From Flavobacteriaceae bacterium (GTDB taxonomy: Bacteria; Bacteroidota; Bacteroidia; Flavobacteriales; Flavobacteriaceae), in NCBI GenBank assembly GCA_015489265.1, contig WFZY01000366.1, forward strand, positions 1-13,914: a DNA stretch of 13,914 nt. The letters run 5' to 3'. Positions 6,632-13,914 of the stretch are shown here, piece after piece (within the stretch, counting starts at the first letter, position 1; each line of letters starts with the position of its first letter). Made by a program: the position numbers and the translations under genes. The notes below the pieces were generated by a model. The model saw only the letters and a program-made list of their open reading frames with translations. It did no database searches and was not told the origin of the DNA.

Positions 6632-8155
6632 ATGAAAATTTCAAACAAATTCTTAGTCATTTTCTTATATCTTAGCATTGCTTGGGTCAATTTGTACAAA
6701 TTTGTATTGATCCGGCAAGGTTTTTTAACCGAGCCCGACGAACGCCGCTACTTAATGACTTGGATTTTTTTAAAACATTTATTGCAAGGTGATTTACAAG
6801 GAGCCGTTCATGCCGTTTTCTCGGCTCAAGGACGACCAGCAAGCATTTTATTGCATACCATTCCGGCAGGACTACAATTTATTTCAGCAAAAATCCGGCA
6901 TTTAGAACTGTTTGAAACCCAAAATTTTGATGTGGTTTTTGTGTATAATTTAGTCATCAATATTATGACGCTTTATGTGCTATACCGTTTGTTTCAATTA
7001 ATTTTTCAAAACAAAACCTTGAGTTTAACCGGCATTTTATTTTACAGCGTATTAGTCAACAACTTTAGTTATCTGCGGCATATTTATCCTTATGATGAAT
7101 CTTTGTTGCTATTCATTTATTTAGCATATCGATTGGTCAAAGCATACCTTAAACAATCAAATTTTAATTTCAAGTTCAGCTTTTGGACCGGTTGTTTCGC
7201 TTTTTTAGGTTTTTTGATTTATCCCGCTTATTATTTGAGTTTTATAGCTATTTATTTTATGTTTAACTTTTTGATTTGGCAGAAAAAAAACGGCATAAAA
7301 ACTTGGCTGATTTTAAATACCGGCTACATCAGTGGCAGTACATTTTTGTTATTTATTTTTGAAATACTTTCCCGCTTCGGACAAGCATCCTATTTGTACA
7401 ATATCAGACACTTGTCCGGAACTGTCAATCAAGGGGATTACAGAGAATCCTATAGTTTTGTCATTAAATATTTTTGGCAAGTAGAACAACTCACCGGCTT
7501 GTTATTACTTACAGGAATTATCATCTTTCCCATTGCTTTTTTCAAGCTAAAAAAGCCATCTAAACAACTAACCGGCATTATTGTTTTGAGTTTTTTAATA
7601 CCTTATCTTTTTTATACAACTTCAGCTTATTTTTTTCACAATATGGTCATGATGGGCAGAATATTACACCAATTTATTTTTGTGATTGTTTTGATAAATA
7701 TATTCGTACTGCAAACACTCAATTCCAAATTCCGGAAATATATTATCCTAACACTTACACTTCTATTGAGCATTCAATTTTACAGCCAAATTCAAACTTA
7801 TTTAAAGATTAGCTACCCGCGCGATGTCTATTGGCAATATCTGAAAATGTATCCTATCACGCATATCAAACAAATTTCGGAATACGAAAATTCTTGGTCC
7901 AACTTACCCCAAAAAATAGACGGTTTTTATATCAATCCGAATAAACTAGATAGCATTACGATTGTCAACGGACAATATTTCTTTCCGGTTGATGATGCCG
8001 GAAAATACCATGCTTACCATCTAAAAAATAATAAAAAGTTGATTTTCAATAGTTTACATTTTATCAATTATAAAGCATACCAATTTGAAGCATATAAAAT
8101 CAAAGAAAGAGCCTTAATTGATTCCTTACAATTTCATATCAAAATTTACCGGTAA
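6632..8155 (+). CDS. Polytopic membrane protein, putative GT-C type glycosyltransferase
   Basis: A 507-residue inner-membrane protein with about ten or eleven hydrophobic segments, the first at residues 7-27, followed by a C-terminal soluble part of about 110 residues. Just after the first helix is the loop LTEPDERRYL with D36/E37. An acidic pair in the first outer loop is the hallmark of GT-C glycosyltransferases, which take sugars from lipid-phosphate donors and act on the outer face of the membrane. This is resemblance in layout and one motif only, so neither donor nor acceptor can be named. It may serve glycosylation of envelope proteins or polysaccharide. The ATG at 6632 is preferred over a TTG at 6584 because the hydrophobic helix follows it directly and the intervening bases are a simple repeat. 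Neighbours (menC, oxoacid dehydrogenase E1) give no functional hint. An unrelated polytopic protein remains possible. Confidence 0.6.
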   Translation: MKISNKFLVIFLYLSIAWVNLYKFVLIRQGFLTEPDERRYLMTWIFLKHLLQGDLQGAVHAVFSAQGRPASILLHTIPAGLQFISAKIRHLELFETQNFDVVFVYNLVINIMTLYVLYRLFQLIFQNKTLSLTGILFYSVLVNNFSYLRHIYPYDESLLLFIYLAYRLVKAYLKQSNFNFKFSFWTGCFAFLGFLIYPAYYLSFIAIYFMFNFLIWQKKNGIKTWLILNTGYISGSTFLLFIFEILSRFGQASYLYNIRHLSGTVNQGDYRESYSFVIKYFWQVEQLTGLLLLTGIIIFPIAFFKLKKPSKQLTGIIVLSFLIPYLFYTTSAYFFHNMVMMGRILHQFIFVIVLINIFVLQTLNSKFRKYIILTLTLLLSIQFYSQIQTYLKISYPRDVYWQYLKMYPITHIKQISEYENSWSNLPQKIDGFYINPNKLDSITIVNGQYFFPVDDAGKYHAYHLKNNKKLIFNSLHFINYKAYQFEAYKIKERALIDSLQFHIKIYR

Positions 8156-8233
8156 TGATCGTTCTTTATTCTGCATATAATTCACCACATATAAACTTCT
8201 TTCAAAAATCAAAAAAATATTCTGTTTTTTTAC

Positions 8234-8241
8234 TAAATTTG
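8234..8241 (+). promoter_or_regulatory. Candidate Bacteroidota -7 promoter element for the E1 gene
   Basis: TAAATTTG matches the Bacteroidota -7 consensus TAnnTTTG and ends 25 bases before the ATG at 8267, a sensible leader length. A good TTTG-type -33 element is not visible at the expected distance, where the sequence is A-rich. The call therefore rests on one element and its position. Confidence 0.45.
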
Positions 8242-8266
8242 TAAACACTCAAAATAATTCAATCTT

Positions 8267-10687
8267 ATGCCTGAAAATATACAACCACTCACATCAAAAT
8301 TAAATTTTGACGATTTTAAAAAAGAAGTTATCAACGACTACCGTTTGGCTTACACTAGCCGTATAATGAGCATGGATGGTCGCAAAGAAGTTTTATCGGG
8401 AAGGGGCAATTTCGGTATCTTTGGCGATGGTAAAGAGCTACCGCAACTTGCTTGGGCAAAATTTTTTAAAAACGGTGATTTTCGTTCGGGTTACTACCGT
8501 GACCAAACTTTTATGTTGGCTATCGACGAGCTCACCCCCGAACAGTTTTTTGCAGGCATTTACGGACATCCGGATATTAATTTTGAACCTTATGCAGCCG
8601 GACGTCAAATGAATAACCATTTTTCAACCCATAGCTTGGATGAAAACGGTGAATGGAAAAACCTGATGCAACAAAAAAACAGCAGTCCCGATGTTTCATC
8701 AACAGCTGCTCAAATGCCGCGATTGCTGGGCTTGGCACAAGCTTCTAAAGTCTATCGTCATTTAGATAAATTACCCGAAAATGCTGAAAAATTCACCAAT
8801 AATGGTAATGAAATAGCTTGGGGTACTATTGGTAATGCCAGTACATCGGAAGGTCATTTTTGGGAAACCATGAATGCAGCCGGAGTGATGCAAGTGCCAC
8901 TCATTATGCAAGTTTGGGACGATGAATACGGTATTTCCGTACATGCTAAATACCAAACTACCAAGGAAAACATCTCGGAAGTTATGAAAGGTTTTCAACG
9001 GGATGAAAACGGTAAGGGCTTTGAGATTTTTACAGTTAAAGCATGGGATTATCCGGCATTGATGGAAACCTATCAAAAGGCAGAAAAAATTGCCCGTGAA
9101 GAACATGTGCCTGTTTTGATACATGTACAAGAATGTACCCAACCCATGGGGCATTCCACTTCCGGATCTCACGAACGTTACAAATCAAAAGAACGGCTGC
9201 AATGGGAACAAGATTTTGACGGTATCAAAAAAATGCGTGAATGGATGCTTGAAAATAATTTGGCTGATGCCGAAACCTTAGATAATATTGAAAAGGATGT
9301 CAGAAAACGCGTTAAAGATGCCCGTAAAAAAGCTTGGGCGGATTATACAGCACCGATGAAAGCTGAAAAATTAGAATTAATTCATATTTTGGATCAAATT
9401 ATCAAAGAGAGTGCACATAAAAATGAATTGATACCTTTAAGAAACCAATTAGCACAAAACAAAGAACCCAAACGTTATCAAATTTTAAAAACGGCAAGAA
9501 AAAGTCATCATCTTTTAAGAAACGAAAACAGTCCGGCAAAAAAGGTATTGACCGATTGGATTAAAAATTACAAGCACAAGCATGAAGCTGATTATAGCAA
9601 ATATTTATTTAGTGAAAGTTCTAAAAAAGCAGTCAATATAAAAGAAGTCAAACCGCAATATGATGATAACGCCCCTATGGTGGACGGTCGTATTGTTTTG
9701 CGTGACAATTTTGAAAAACTCTTTGAAAAACATCCCGAATTATTGGTTTTCGGTGAAGATAGTGGCAAAATCGGTGATGTCAATCAGGGTTTGGAAGGTC
9801 TGCAAGAAAAATTTGGTGAAGTCCGTGTTGCCGATACCGGCATACGCGAAGCAACTATTGTAGGTCAAGGTATCGGATTGGCTATGCGTGGCTTGCGTCC
9901 CATTGCTGAAATTCAATATCTCGACTATATACTTTACGGCTTGCAAACCATGAGCGATGATTTGGCAACGGTTTATTACCGCAGTTACGGGCGACAAAAA
10001 GCGCCGGCAATTATCCGGACACGTGGTCACCGCTTGGTTGGTATCTGGCATTCCGGATCACCTATGGGCGCCTTGTTGCATTTGCTTCGTGGTATCAATA
10101 TTTTGGTACCCCGCAATTTGACCCAAGCAGCCGGCTTTTATAATACCATGCTGGAAAGCGATGAACCCGCTTTGATTGTTGAAACCTTAAATGGCTATCG
10201 TCTAAAAGAAAAATTACCAAGCAATTTAGGTGAATTTAAAGTCCCTGTCGGCAAAGTAGAAGTCATGAAAACCGGAAATGATATCACTTTAGTGTCATAC
10301 GGTTCCACTTTACGACTCGTACAACAAGCAGCCAAGGATTTACAAGCAGCCGGTATCGATGCCGAAGTTATTGATGTACAATCACTTTTACCTTTTGATA
10401 TACAACACGACATTGTTAAAAGTTTACAAAAAACCAACCGTTTACTTATCATTGATGAAGATGTTCCGGGTGGTGCTTCTGCATACATTTTAGACAAAAT
10501 TCTCAATGAGCAAAACGGCTGGCAATACCTTGACAGTCAACCACAAACCTTAACGGCTAAAGAACACCGTCCTGCGTATGAAGAAGACGGTGATTATTTC
10601 TCAAAACCTTCAACCGAAGATATTTTTGAAAAAGTTTATACTATCATGGCAGAAGCATATCCCGATAAATATCCGGATTTGGATTAG
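8267..10687 (+). CDS. Fused alpha/beta 2-oxoacid dehydrogenase E1 component
   Basis: An 806-residue thiamine-diphosphate enzyme joining E1 alpha and beta in one chain. It decarboxylates a 2-oxoacid (branched-chain or pyruvate type) and passes the acyl group to a lipoyl E2. Residues about 20-440 are the alpha part, with the thiamine-binding stretch at 189-223 and GHSTSGSHERY at 295-305. Residues about 465-806 are the beta part: the FGEDSG motif with E497, ADTGIREATIVGQGIGLAM (522-540), AEIQYLDYI, the RTRGHRLVGIWHSGS loop with H595, ETLNGYR, and the C-terminal transketolase-C fold (DITLVSYGS, IDVQSLLPFD, LIIDEDVPGGASAY). The thiamine motif is atypical: GNA replaces GDG (N190) and DD replaces NN (D218, D219). 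No E2 or E3 gene is adjacent. Substrate class is uncertain. The start is an ATG 25 bases after a TAAATTTG element. Confidence 0.88.
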   Translation: MPENIQPLTSKLNFDDFKKEVINDYRLAYTSRIMSMDGRKEVLSGRGNFGIFGDGKELPQLAWAKFFKNGDFRSGYYRDQTFMLAIDELTPEQFFAGIYGHPDINFEPYAAGRQMNNHFSTHSLDENGEWKNLMQQKNSSPDVSSTAAQMPRLLGLAQASKVYRHLDKLPENAEKFTNNGNEIAWGTIGNASTSEGHFWETMNAAGVMQVPLIMQVWDDEYGISVHAKYQTTKENISEVMKGFQRDENGKGFEIFTVKAWDYPALMETYQKAEKIAREEHVPVLIHVQECTQPMGHSTSGSHERYKSKERLQWEQDFDGIKKMREWMLENNLADAETLDNIEKDVRKRVKDARKKAWADYTAPMKAEKLELIHILDQIIKESAHKNELIPLRNQLAQNKEPKRYQILKTARKSHHLLRNENSPAKKVLTDWIKNYKHKHEADYSKYLFSESSKKAVNIKEVKPQYDDNAPMVDGRIVLRDNFEKLFEKHPELLVFGEDSGKIGDVNQGLEGLQEKFGEVRVADTGIREATIVGQGIGLAMRGLRPIAEIQYLDYILYGLQTMSDDLATVYYRSYGRQKAPAIIRTRGHRLVGIWHSGSPMGALLHLLRGINILVPRNLTQAAGFYNTMLESDEPALIVETLNGYRLKEKLPSNLGEFKVPVGKVEVMKTGNDITLVSYGSTLRLVQQAAKDLQAAGIDAEVIDVQSLLPFDIQHDIVKSLQKTNRLLIIDEDVPGGASAYILDKILNEQNGWQYLDSQPQTLTAKEHRPAYEEDGDYFSKPSTEDIFEKVYTIMAEAYPDKYPDLD

Positions 10688-10702
10688 TTGTTATTGTAAC
10701 AA
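10688..10702. terminator. Weak hairpin directly after the E1 stop
   Basis: TTGTTA-TTG-TAACAA is a perfect six-base-pair stem with a three-base loop that begins at the base after the E1 stop codon. It is AT-rich and lacks a following T tract, so at best it would be a weak terminator or an mRNA-end hairpin. It could also be chance. Confidence 0.25.
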
Positions 10703-10727
10703 AATTTCTTATATTTAACATTTCGCA

Positions 10728-11351
10728 ATGAGTTTAAAATTATATTTAACAAAATCATCAATATTGAAAATTAAATTTAGACTAATATTATTACTGGTTA
10801 CAATATCTATATCTATTAAATGCTATACTCAAAATAACAATCAGTTCAGTATTTACTACGGTTTTACTGATAGCGCACTTTTAAGAAGTGAGAACTTATC
10901 GGGAAACGCGAGTTATAAAACTCATAATTCTTATGAATTTGGATTTAAATATTTAAGAAAACTATCTAATCAATTCTCAATAGAAACGGGAATTAATATT
11001 TTTTATTCAAAAATTAAAATAACACCGGCATTTACAGGAATGCCAATAAATTCCAGACAAGAACAATTAAAATTAATTTCAATTCCAATTTTTGCAAACT
11101 ATTCTCTCGGAAAATATTTTTATATCAATACCGGTCCTCTTTTGGACTTTCAAAATGAAGAAAAAAGTTTTGACTCACAATCAGGAATAGGATATGGAAT
11201 TGGAATTGGTGGAAAATACAATTTTGGTAATTTTTTGATTTATATCAATCCAAATTTTAAACGGCACTCATTTATACCGTTTAAAAAAGAAAAATATCAT
11301 CTAAAATTAACGCAATTTGGTATAAAAATAGGAATTGGGTATGTTTTTTAA
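10728..11351 (+). CDS. Outer-membrane beta-barrel protein, PorT-like
   Basis: A 207-residue protein with an N-terminal signal peptide (basic start, hydrophobic core about residues 18-30, likely cut after CYT before QNNN). The mature part is built of alternating hydrophobic strands separated by turns: FSIYYGF, YEFGFKYLRKLSNQFSIETGINIFYSKIKI, LISIPIFANYSLGKYFYINTGPLLDF, GYGIGIGGKYNFGNFLIYINPNF. It ends in an aromatic residue (IGIGYVF), as outer-membrane barrels do. Eight or so strands would fit the small porin-like or PorT-type barrels frequent in Bacteroidota. No ligand or partner can be named. It lies 40 bases after E1 and 19 bases before the methyltransferase gene. Base composition is AT-richer than in the genes to the left. 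Confidence 0.75.
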   Translation: MSLKLYLTKSSILKIKFRLILLLVTISISIKCYTQNNNQFSIYYGFTDSALLRSENLSGNASYKTHNSYEFGFKYLRKLSNQFSIETGINIFYSKIKITPAFTGMPINSRQEQLKLISIPIFANYSLGKYFYINTGPLLDFQNEEKSFDSQSGIGYGIGIGGKYNFGNFLIYINPNFKRHSFIPFKKEKYHLKLTQFGIKIGIGYVF

Positions 11352-11370
11352 ACCCATTTTATAAAAATTA

Positions 11371-12267
11371 ATGATAGATTTAACTAAAATAAAAGAAATA
11401 TATTCCAAAGGCGGTAATATTATTAAATATCTAAAAAAAATAAAAAAATCATCAGAGAATGATGTAATGGATATCTTAATAAGCTATGATTTCCAAGCCG
11501 GTTCATATATTGAAATTGCTAATAACAATCCGGAGTATATAGAAAATTACACAGCAGCTTTATCAGCTTATATAAATAATTTAGGTAGTTTTGGCTCAAT
11601 CATTGAAGTAGGAGTAGGTGAAGCAACCACTATCATCCCTGTCATTAAAAAATTGCATACTAAACCTGCTGATATTTTAGGTTTGGATATATCATTATCA
11701 CGTATTCTTTTTGCTAAAAAGTATGCTATTGCGAATAAAATATCTAACATTAAGTTTTTTGTTTCAGACTTATTTTCAATAGCATTGAGAGATAATTCAG
11801 TAGATATCGTTTTTACCTCGCATGCTATTGAACCAAATGGTGGTAAAGAAAAGGAAGCATTAAAAGAACTTTACCGAATAACAAGAAAATATTTAATTCT
11901 TTTAGAACCAATCTATGAATTTGCTTCTGAAAAAGGTAAAAAACGCATGTCTGAAATGGGCTATATAAAAAATTTATATCAAACCGCCGTTAACTTAGGA
12001 TACAATGTTATTTTTTATAAAAAATTTGAATATATCATTAATGACTTAAATCCTACGGGCATCATTATTATTGAAAAAAATAAGAATTCAAATCAATCAG
12101 ATTCAGCAGAATTAGTCTGTCCCTTATCACATACAGAATTACGTCAACATAATAATTGTTTCCTCTATTCAAAAAGTAGTTTATTAGCTTATCCTGTCAT
12201 CAATAACGTACCGATTCTTTTATCTCGCAATGCGATAATTGCCACTCATTTGAACGAATTTAATTAA
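11371..12267 (+). CDS. SAM-dependent methyltransferase with C-terminal Trm112-like segment
   Basis: A 298-residue class I methyltransferase, probably cytoplasmic. Residues 77-87 (SIIEVGVGEATT) are motif I for SAM binding. D106 in ILGLDIS is the acidic residue expected after strand 2. VSDLF (132-136) with D133 and DIVFTSHAIEP (145-155) match motifs II and III. After the catalytic fold, residues 248-284 (LVCPLSHTEL to YPVINNVPILL) resemble a Trm112/YcaR-type small zinc fold, but only C250 and C263 remain of the usual cysteines, so metal binding is doubtful. The substrate is unknown. Fused methyltransferase plus Trm112-like proteins are often found near surface polysaccharide genes, but none is seen here. 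It follows the barrel protein gene by 19 bases, probably in one transcript, and is followed by a strong hairpin terminator. Confidence 0.72.
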   Translation: MIDLTKIKEIYSKGGNIIKYLKKIKKSSENDVMDILISYDFQAGSYIEIANNNPEYIENYTAALSAYINNLGSFGSIIEVGVGEATTIIPVIKKLHTKPADILGLDISLSRILFAKKYAIANKISNIKFFVSDLFSIALRDNSVDIVFTSHAIEPNGGKEKEALKELYRITRKYLILLEPIYEFASEKGKKRMSEMGYIKNLYQTAVNLGYNVIFYKKFEYIINDLNPTGIIIIEKNKNSNQSDSAELVCPLSHTELRQHNNCFLYSKSSLLAYPVINNVPILLSRNAIIATHLNEFN

Positions 12268-12276
12268 ATCATATAT

Positions 12277-12314
12277 AAAAACTCCGGCTATGATAATCAT
12301 AGCCGGAGTTTTTT
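12277..12314. terminator. Bidirectional intrinsic terminator
   Basis: A 37-base palindrome at 12277-12313, perfect apart from its single central base: AAAAACTCCGGCTATGA, a TAA loop, then the matching arm ending GGAGTTTTT, with one further T. The stem can form 17 base pairs with a GC-rich core (CTCCGGC). On the plus strand it ends the methyltransferase transcript 10 bases after its stop. On the minus strand the A tract becomes a T tract and ends the convergent T9SS cargo gene, whose stop lies 23 bases away. Confidence 0.92.
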
Positions 12315-12336
12315 AATAATCGAACACTCGTTATTT

Positions 12337-13914
12337 TTATTTAATCAGCATTTTAGTTGTATAAACTTTATCGCCTGATATAACTTTTAAGAGATAAACA
12401 CCTGTGGTAATTTGCGCCGGAATTCTGATTTCGGCATCATCGGTATCTAATTTTTCTGACAAAATCTGTTGTCCGGTTAAAGCAAACAAATGCGCTTTAT
12501 TGATTAATTGCTGTTTAGAATTTTTAATTACAATTTCATTTGTGTTAGTATTGTAATAAGCAGATATGTTTTGCAATTCCAATTCTTCTGCATTATTAGC
12601 AGAACGATCTTCAAACACCAATTCAAATCTGTCGTCATAAGTGCCGGCATTTAAGAAAACTTCAAAACTATCAGTATCAGATATTTGATGATAGCTATCA
12701 TCAAAATTGTCATAAATATATAGATTGGTAATACCGGCTGGTAAATTTTCAACGGCATCTAAAGTAAATTCTACCGTATCGTCTCCACTTGCTTCAACTT
12801 TTAATGGTAAACGGGAATCTGTTGAAATGGAAGGAACGGCTTGAATCACAAATTTTCTACCGGAAATTAACCATGACATTTCAGCACCGGGATAATCGTA
12901 ATCAAAGTTTGGTCCGTCCCAAGCCACATCAATACCATTGGTTGTATTGGCTCTAACACCTAATAATAATTGACGGTGGTAATTTTGCGGGGTATTTAAA
13001 CCAATTCTGATATTGGTTAAAGCAGCCGGTCTGATAAAAACACTATTTGATCCTTCAGTTTCAAATTGTCTTTGTGAATTTTTAAAAATGATATTACCAC
13101 CATCATTGGTTGTTTCAGACCAGACAAAGAAACCTTGTCCGACCGGAATAAAACGCTTGGGTGTTTTAGCGCCTGCCAAAGCACCACCGCCATTCCATGA
13201 TGTTGCTGCTGTACCACCGGTTAAATTGTAGGTGGCATAACCACCTTGATAATGACTTCCCCAATGATCGTTACCACCGGTATGTTGCCAGAAATACAAA
13301 TTACCATTAAATATATCATTGGCATTATTGCCACTATTGGCCGCTGATACATTATCTTTAATAAATTGATCGGCATCTAAAGCGGAAGGATAAGGATTTC
13401 CGATTAAATAATCATTACCAGGATCAATAGTCAAGCTGTAATCACCATCATTGGCAACGCCTGCAAAAGTCCAACTGTTATAATCGGTAGTTGAAGAACC
13501 ATTGGCAGCGTTCAAATTTTGGTCAACGCCGGGTCCTTTCATTGTATAACCTTCACCGGGTACTACAGTTCCATTTTGCTTGATATGATTATTAGTCCAA
13601 CCTTGATAGCTATTGTCCAAATCATTTTTAAAAGCATAAACCCATTGTGCATTCAAGTAAACCGGATGTGCTGTTTGAGCCGGTAAATCATTAGTTGCAT
13701 TAGAATTATCAACAATTTGTACTTGCGGATATTTAGATTTCAAATTGTCATCACCTTGTGCCCCATCACGCAAATACATCATTTTCCAATTTCCGGATTG
13801 ATTAACCGGTGCCGACCAATAGTTGTAGTAATATTGGTTGGTTGTACCTTGTTGGTCAATCCAAATATAATTAGAACCGGTATTAGAAGTTGCACCGGTA
13901 TGTGTTTGTACCAA
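12337..13914 (-). CDS. T9SS type A sorting domain protein, C-terminal part (partial)
   Basis: The 525 visible residues are the C-terminal part of a large secreted protein on the minus strand. The codon at the window edge is TTG read in frame, not a demonstrated start, and no signal peptide is present, so the gene continues to the right. Residues about 447-525 are a type A sorting domain of the type IX secretion system (NISAYYNTNTNEIVI, LFALTGQQIL, TGVYLLKVISGDKVYTTKMLIK). This domain directs export across the outer membrane and is then removed. The rest is the region common in Flavobacteriia cargo proteins: YYYNYWSAPV (28-37), VPGEGYTMKGPG, a GNDYLIGNPYPSALDADQFI block, LYFWQHTGG, and YQGGYATYNLTGGT. 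No catalytic motif is visible; it may be adhesin-like or a scaffold. It converges on the methyltransferase gene across a shared terminator. Confidence 0.9.
   Translation of the reverse strand: MVQTHTGATSNTGSNYIWIDQQGTTNQYYYNYWSAPVNQSGNWKMMYLRDGAQGDDNLKSKYPQVQIVDNSNATNDLPAQTAHPVYLNAQWVYAFKNDLDNSYQGWTNNHIKQNGTVVPGEGYTMKGPGVDQNLNAANGSSTTDYNSWTFAGVANDGDYSLTIDPGNDYLIGNPYPSALDADQFIKDNVSAANSGNNANDIFNGNLYFWQHTGGNDHWGSHYQGGYATYNLTGGTAATSWNGGGALAGAKTPKRFIPVGQGFFVWSETTNDGGNIIFKNSQRQFETEGSNSVFIRPAALTNIRIGLNTPQNYHRQLLLGVRANTTNGIDVAWDGPNFDYDYPGAEMSWLISGRKFVIQAVPSISTDSRLPLKVEASGDDTVEFTLDAVENLPAGITNLYIYDNFDDSYHQISDTDSFEVFLNAGTYDDRFELVFEDRSANNAEELELQNISAYYNTNTNEIVIKNSKQQLINKAHLFALTGQQILSEKLDTDDAEIRIPAQITTGVYLLKVISGDKVYTTKMLIK

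Noticed and set aside
8155..8244. 29-codon frame (ATG overlapping the stop of the membrane protein gene)
   Set aside because: It is very short with no clear domain or helix, and its end covers the candidate promoter of E1.
13013..13231. Short open frames on both strands within the T9SS cargo gene
   Set aside because: They are shadows of the minus-strand gene, whose frame is continuous and has recognisable family motifs.
1..13914. CRISPR arrays, tRNA or rRNA genes, insertion sequences, phage or defence genes
   Set aside because: None was seen: no regularly spaced direct repeats, no cloverleaf, no transposase or integrase motif, and nearly all sequence is accounted for by ordinary genes.

Overview
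The window is a stretch of a Bacteroidota chromosome, most likely a member of the Flavobacteriia. The support is: a protein ending in a type IX secretion (T9SS) type A sorting domain; a fused alpha/beta 2-oxoacid dehydrogenase E1 of the kind common in this class; a menaquinone pathway gene (menC); a candidate promoter with the Bacteroidota -7 consensus TAnnTTTG; weak or absent Shine-Dalgarno sequences; and an AT-rich, densely coding layout. The species cannot be named from the sequence. No rRNA, tRNA, CRISPR array, transposase or phage gene was seen, and no gene-free stretch exceeds about 150 bases.

Layout, left to right. (1) 1-396 is the 3' end of ligA, NAD-dependent DNA ligase, with its last helix-hairpin-helix and BRCT domain. 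(2) 543-4478 is a two-component system. It has a 1081-residue sensor kinase with a large periplasmic part, read here as two consecutive seven-motif beta-propellers plus an ASPIC/UnbV-like domain, then three membrane segments and a NarL-type kinase. A LuxR/NarL response regulator follows. (3) 4542-6495 holds xth (exonuclease III), a 46-codon membrane protein gene missed by length cut-offs, and menC, which overlaps the small gene by ATGA. These three look like one transcript. (4) 6632-8155 is a polytopic membrane protein resembling a GT-C glycosyltransferase. (5) 8267-10687 is the fused 2-oxoacid dehydrogenase E1, preceded by the candidate promoter. (6) 10728-12267 is an AT-richer pair: a small outer-membrane beta-barrel protein and a SAM-dependent methyltransferase. 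(7) A 37-base near-perfect palindrome at 12277-12313 serves as terminator for the methyltransferase and for the convergent minus-strand T9SS cargo gene (12337-13914, cut off by the window end).

How the genes fit together. Most are housekeeping (replication and repair, menaquinone, oxoacid oxidation) or envelope functions (T9SS cargo, outer-membrane barrel, putative glycosyltransferase). The unusual item is the sensor kinase. Its order (signal peptide, short-blade propeller, FG-GAP propeller, small beta domain, membrane, kinase) parallels the Reg_prop/Y_Y_Y sensors that Bacteroidota use for glycan sensing, but it appears to use different modules for the second propeller and the membrane-proximal domain. 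Its ligand and the targets of its regulator cannot be read from the window; no SusC/SusD or polysaccharide-degrading gene is nearby.
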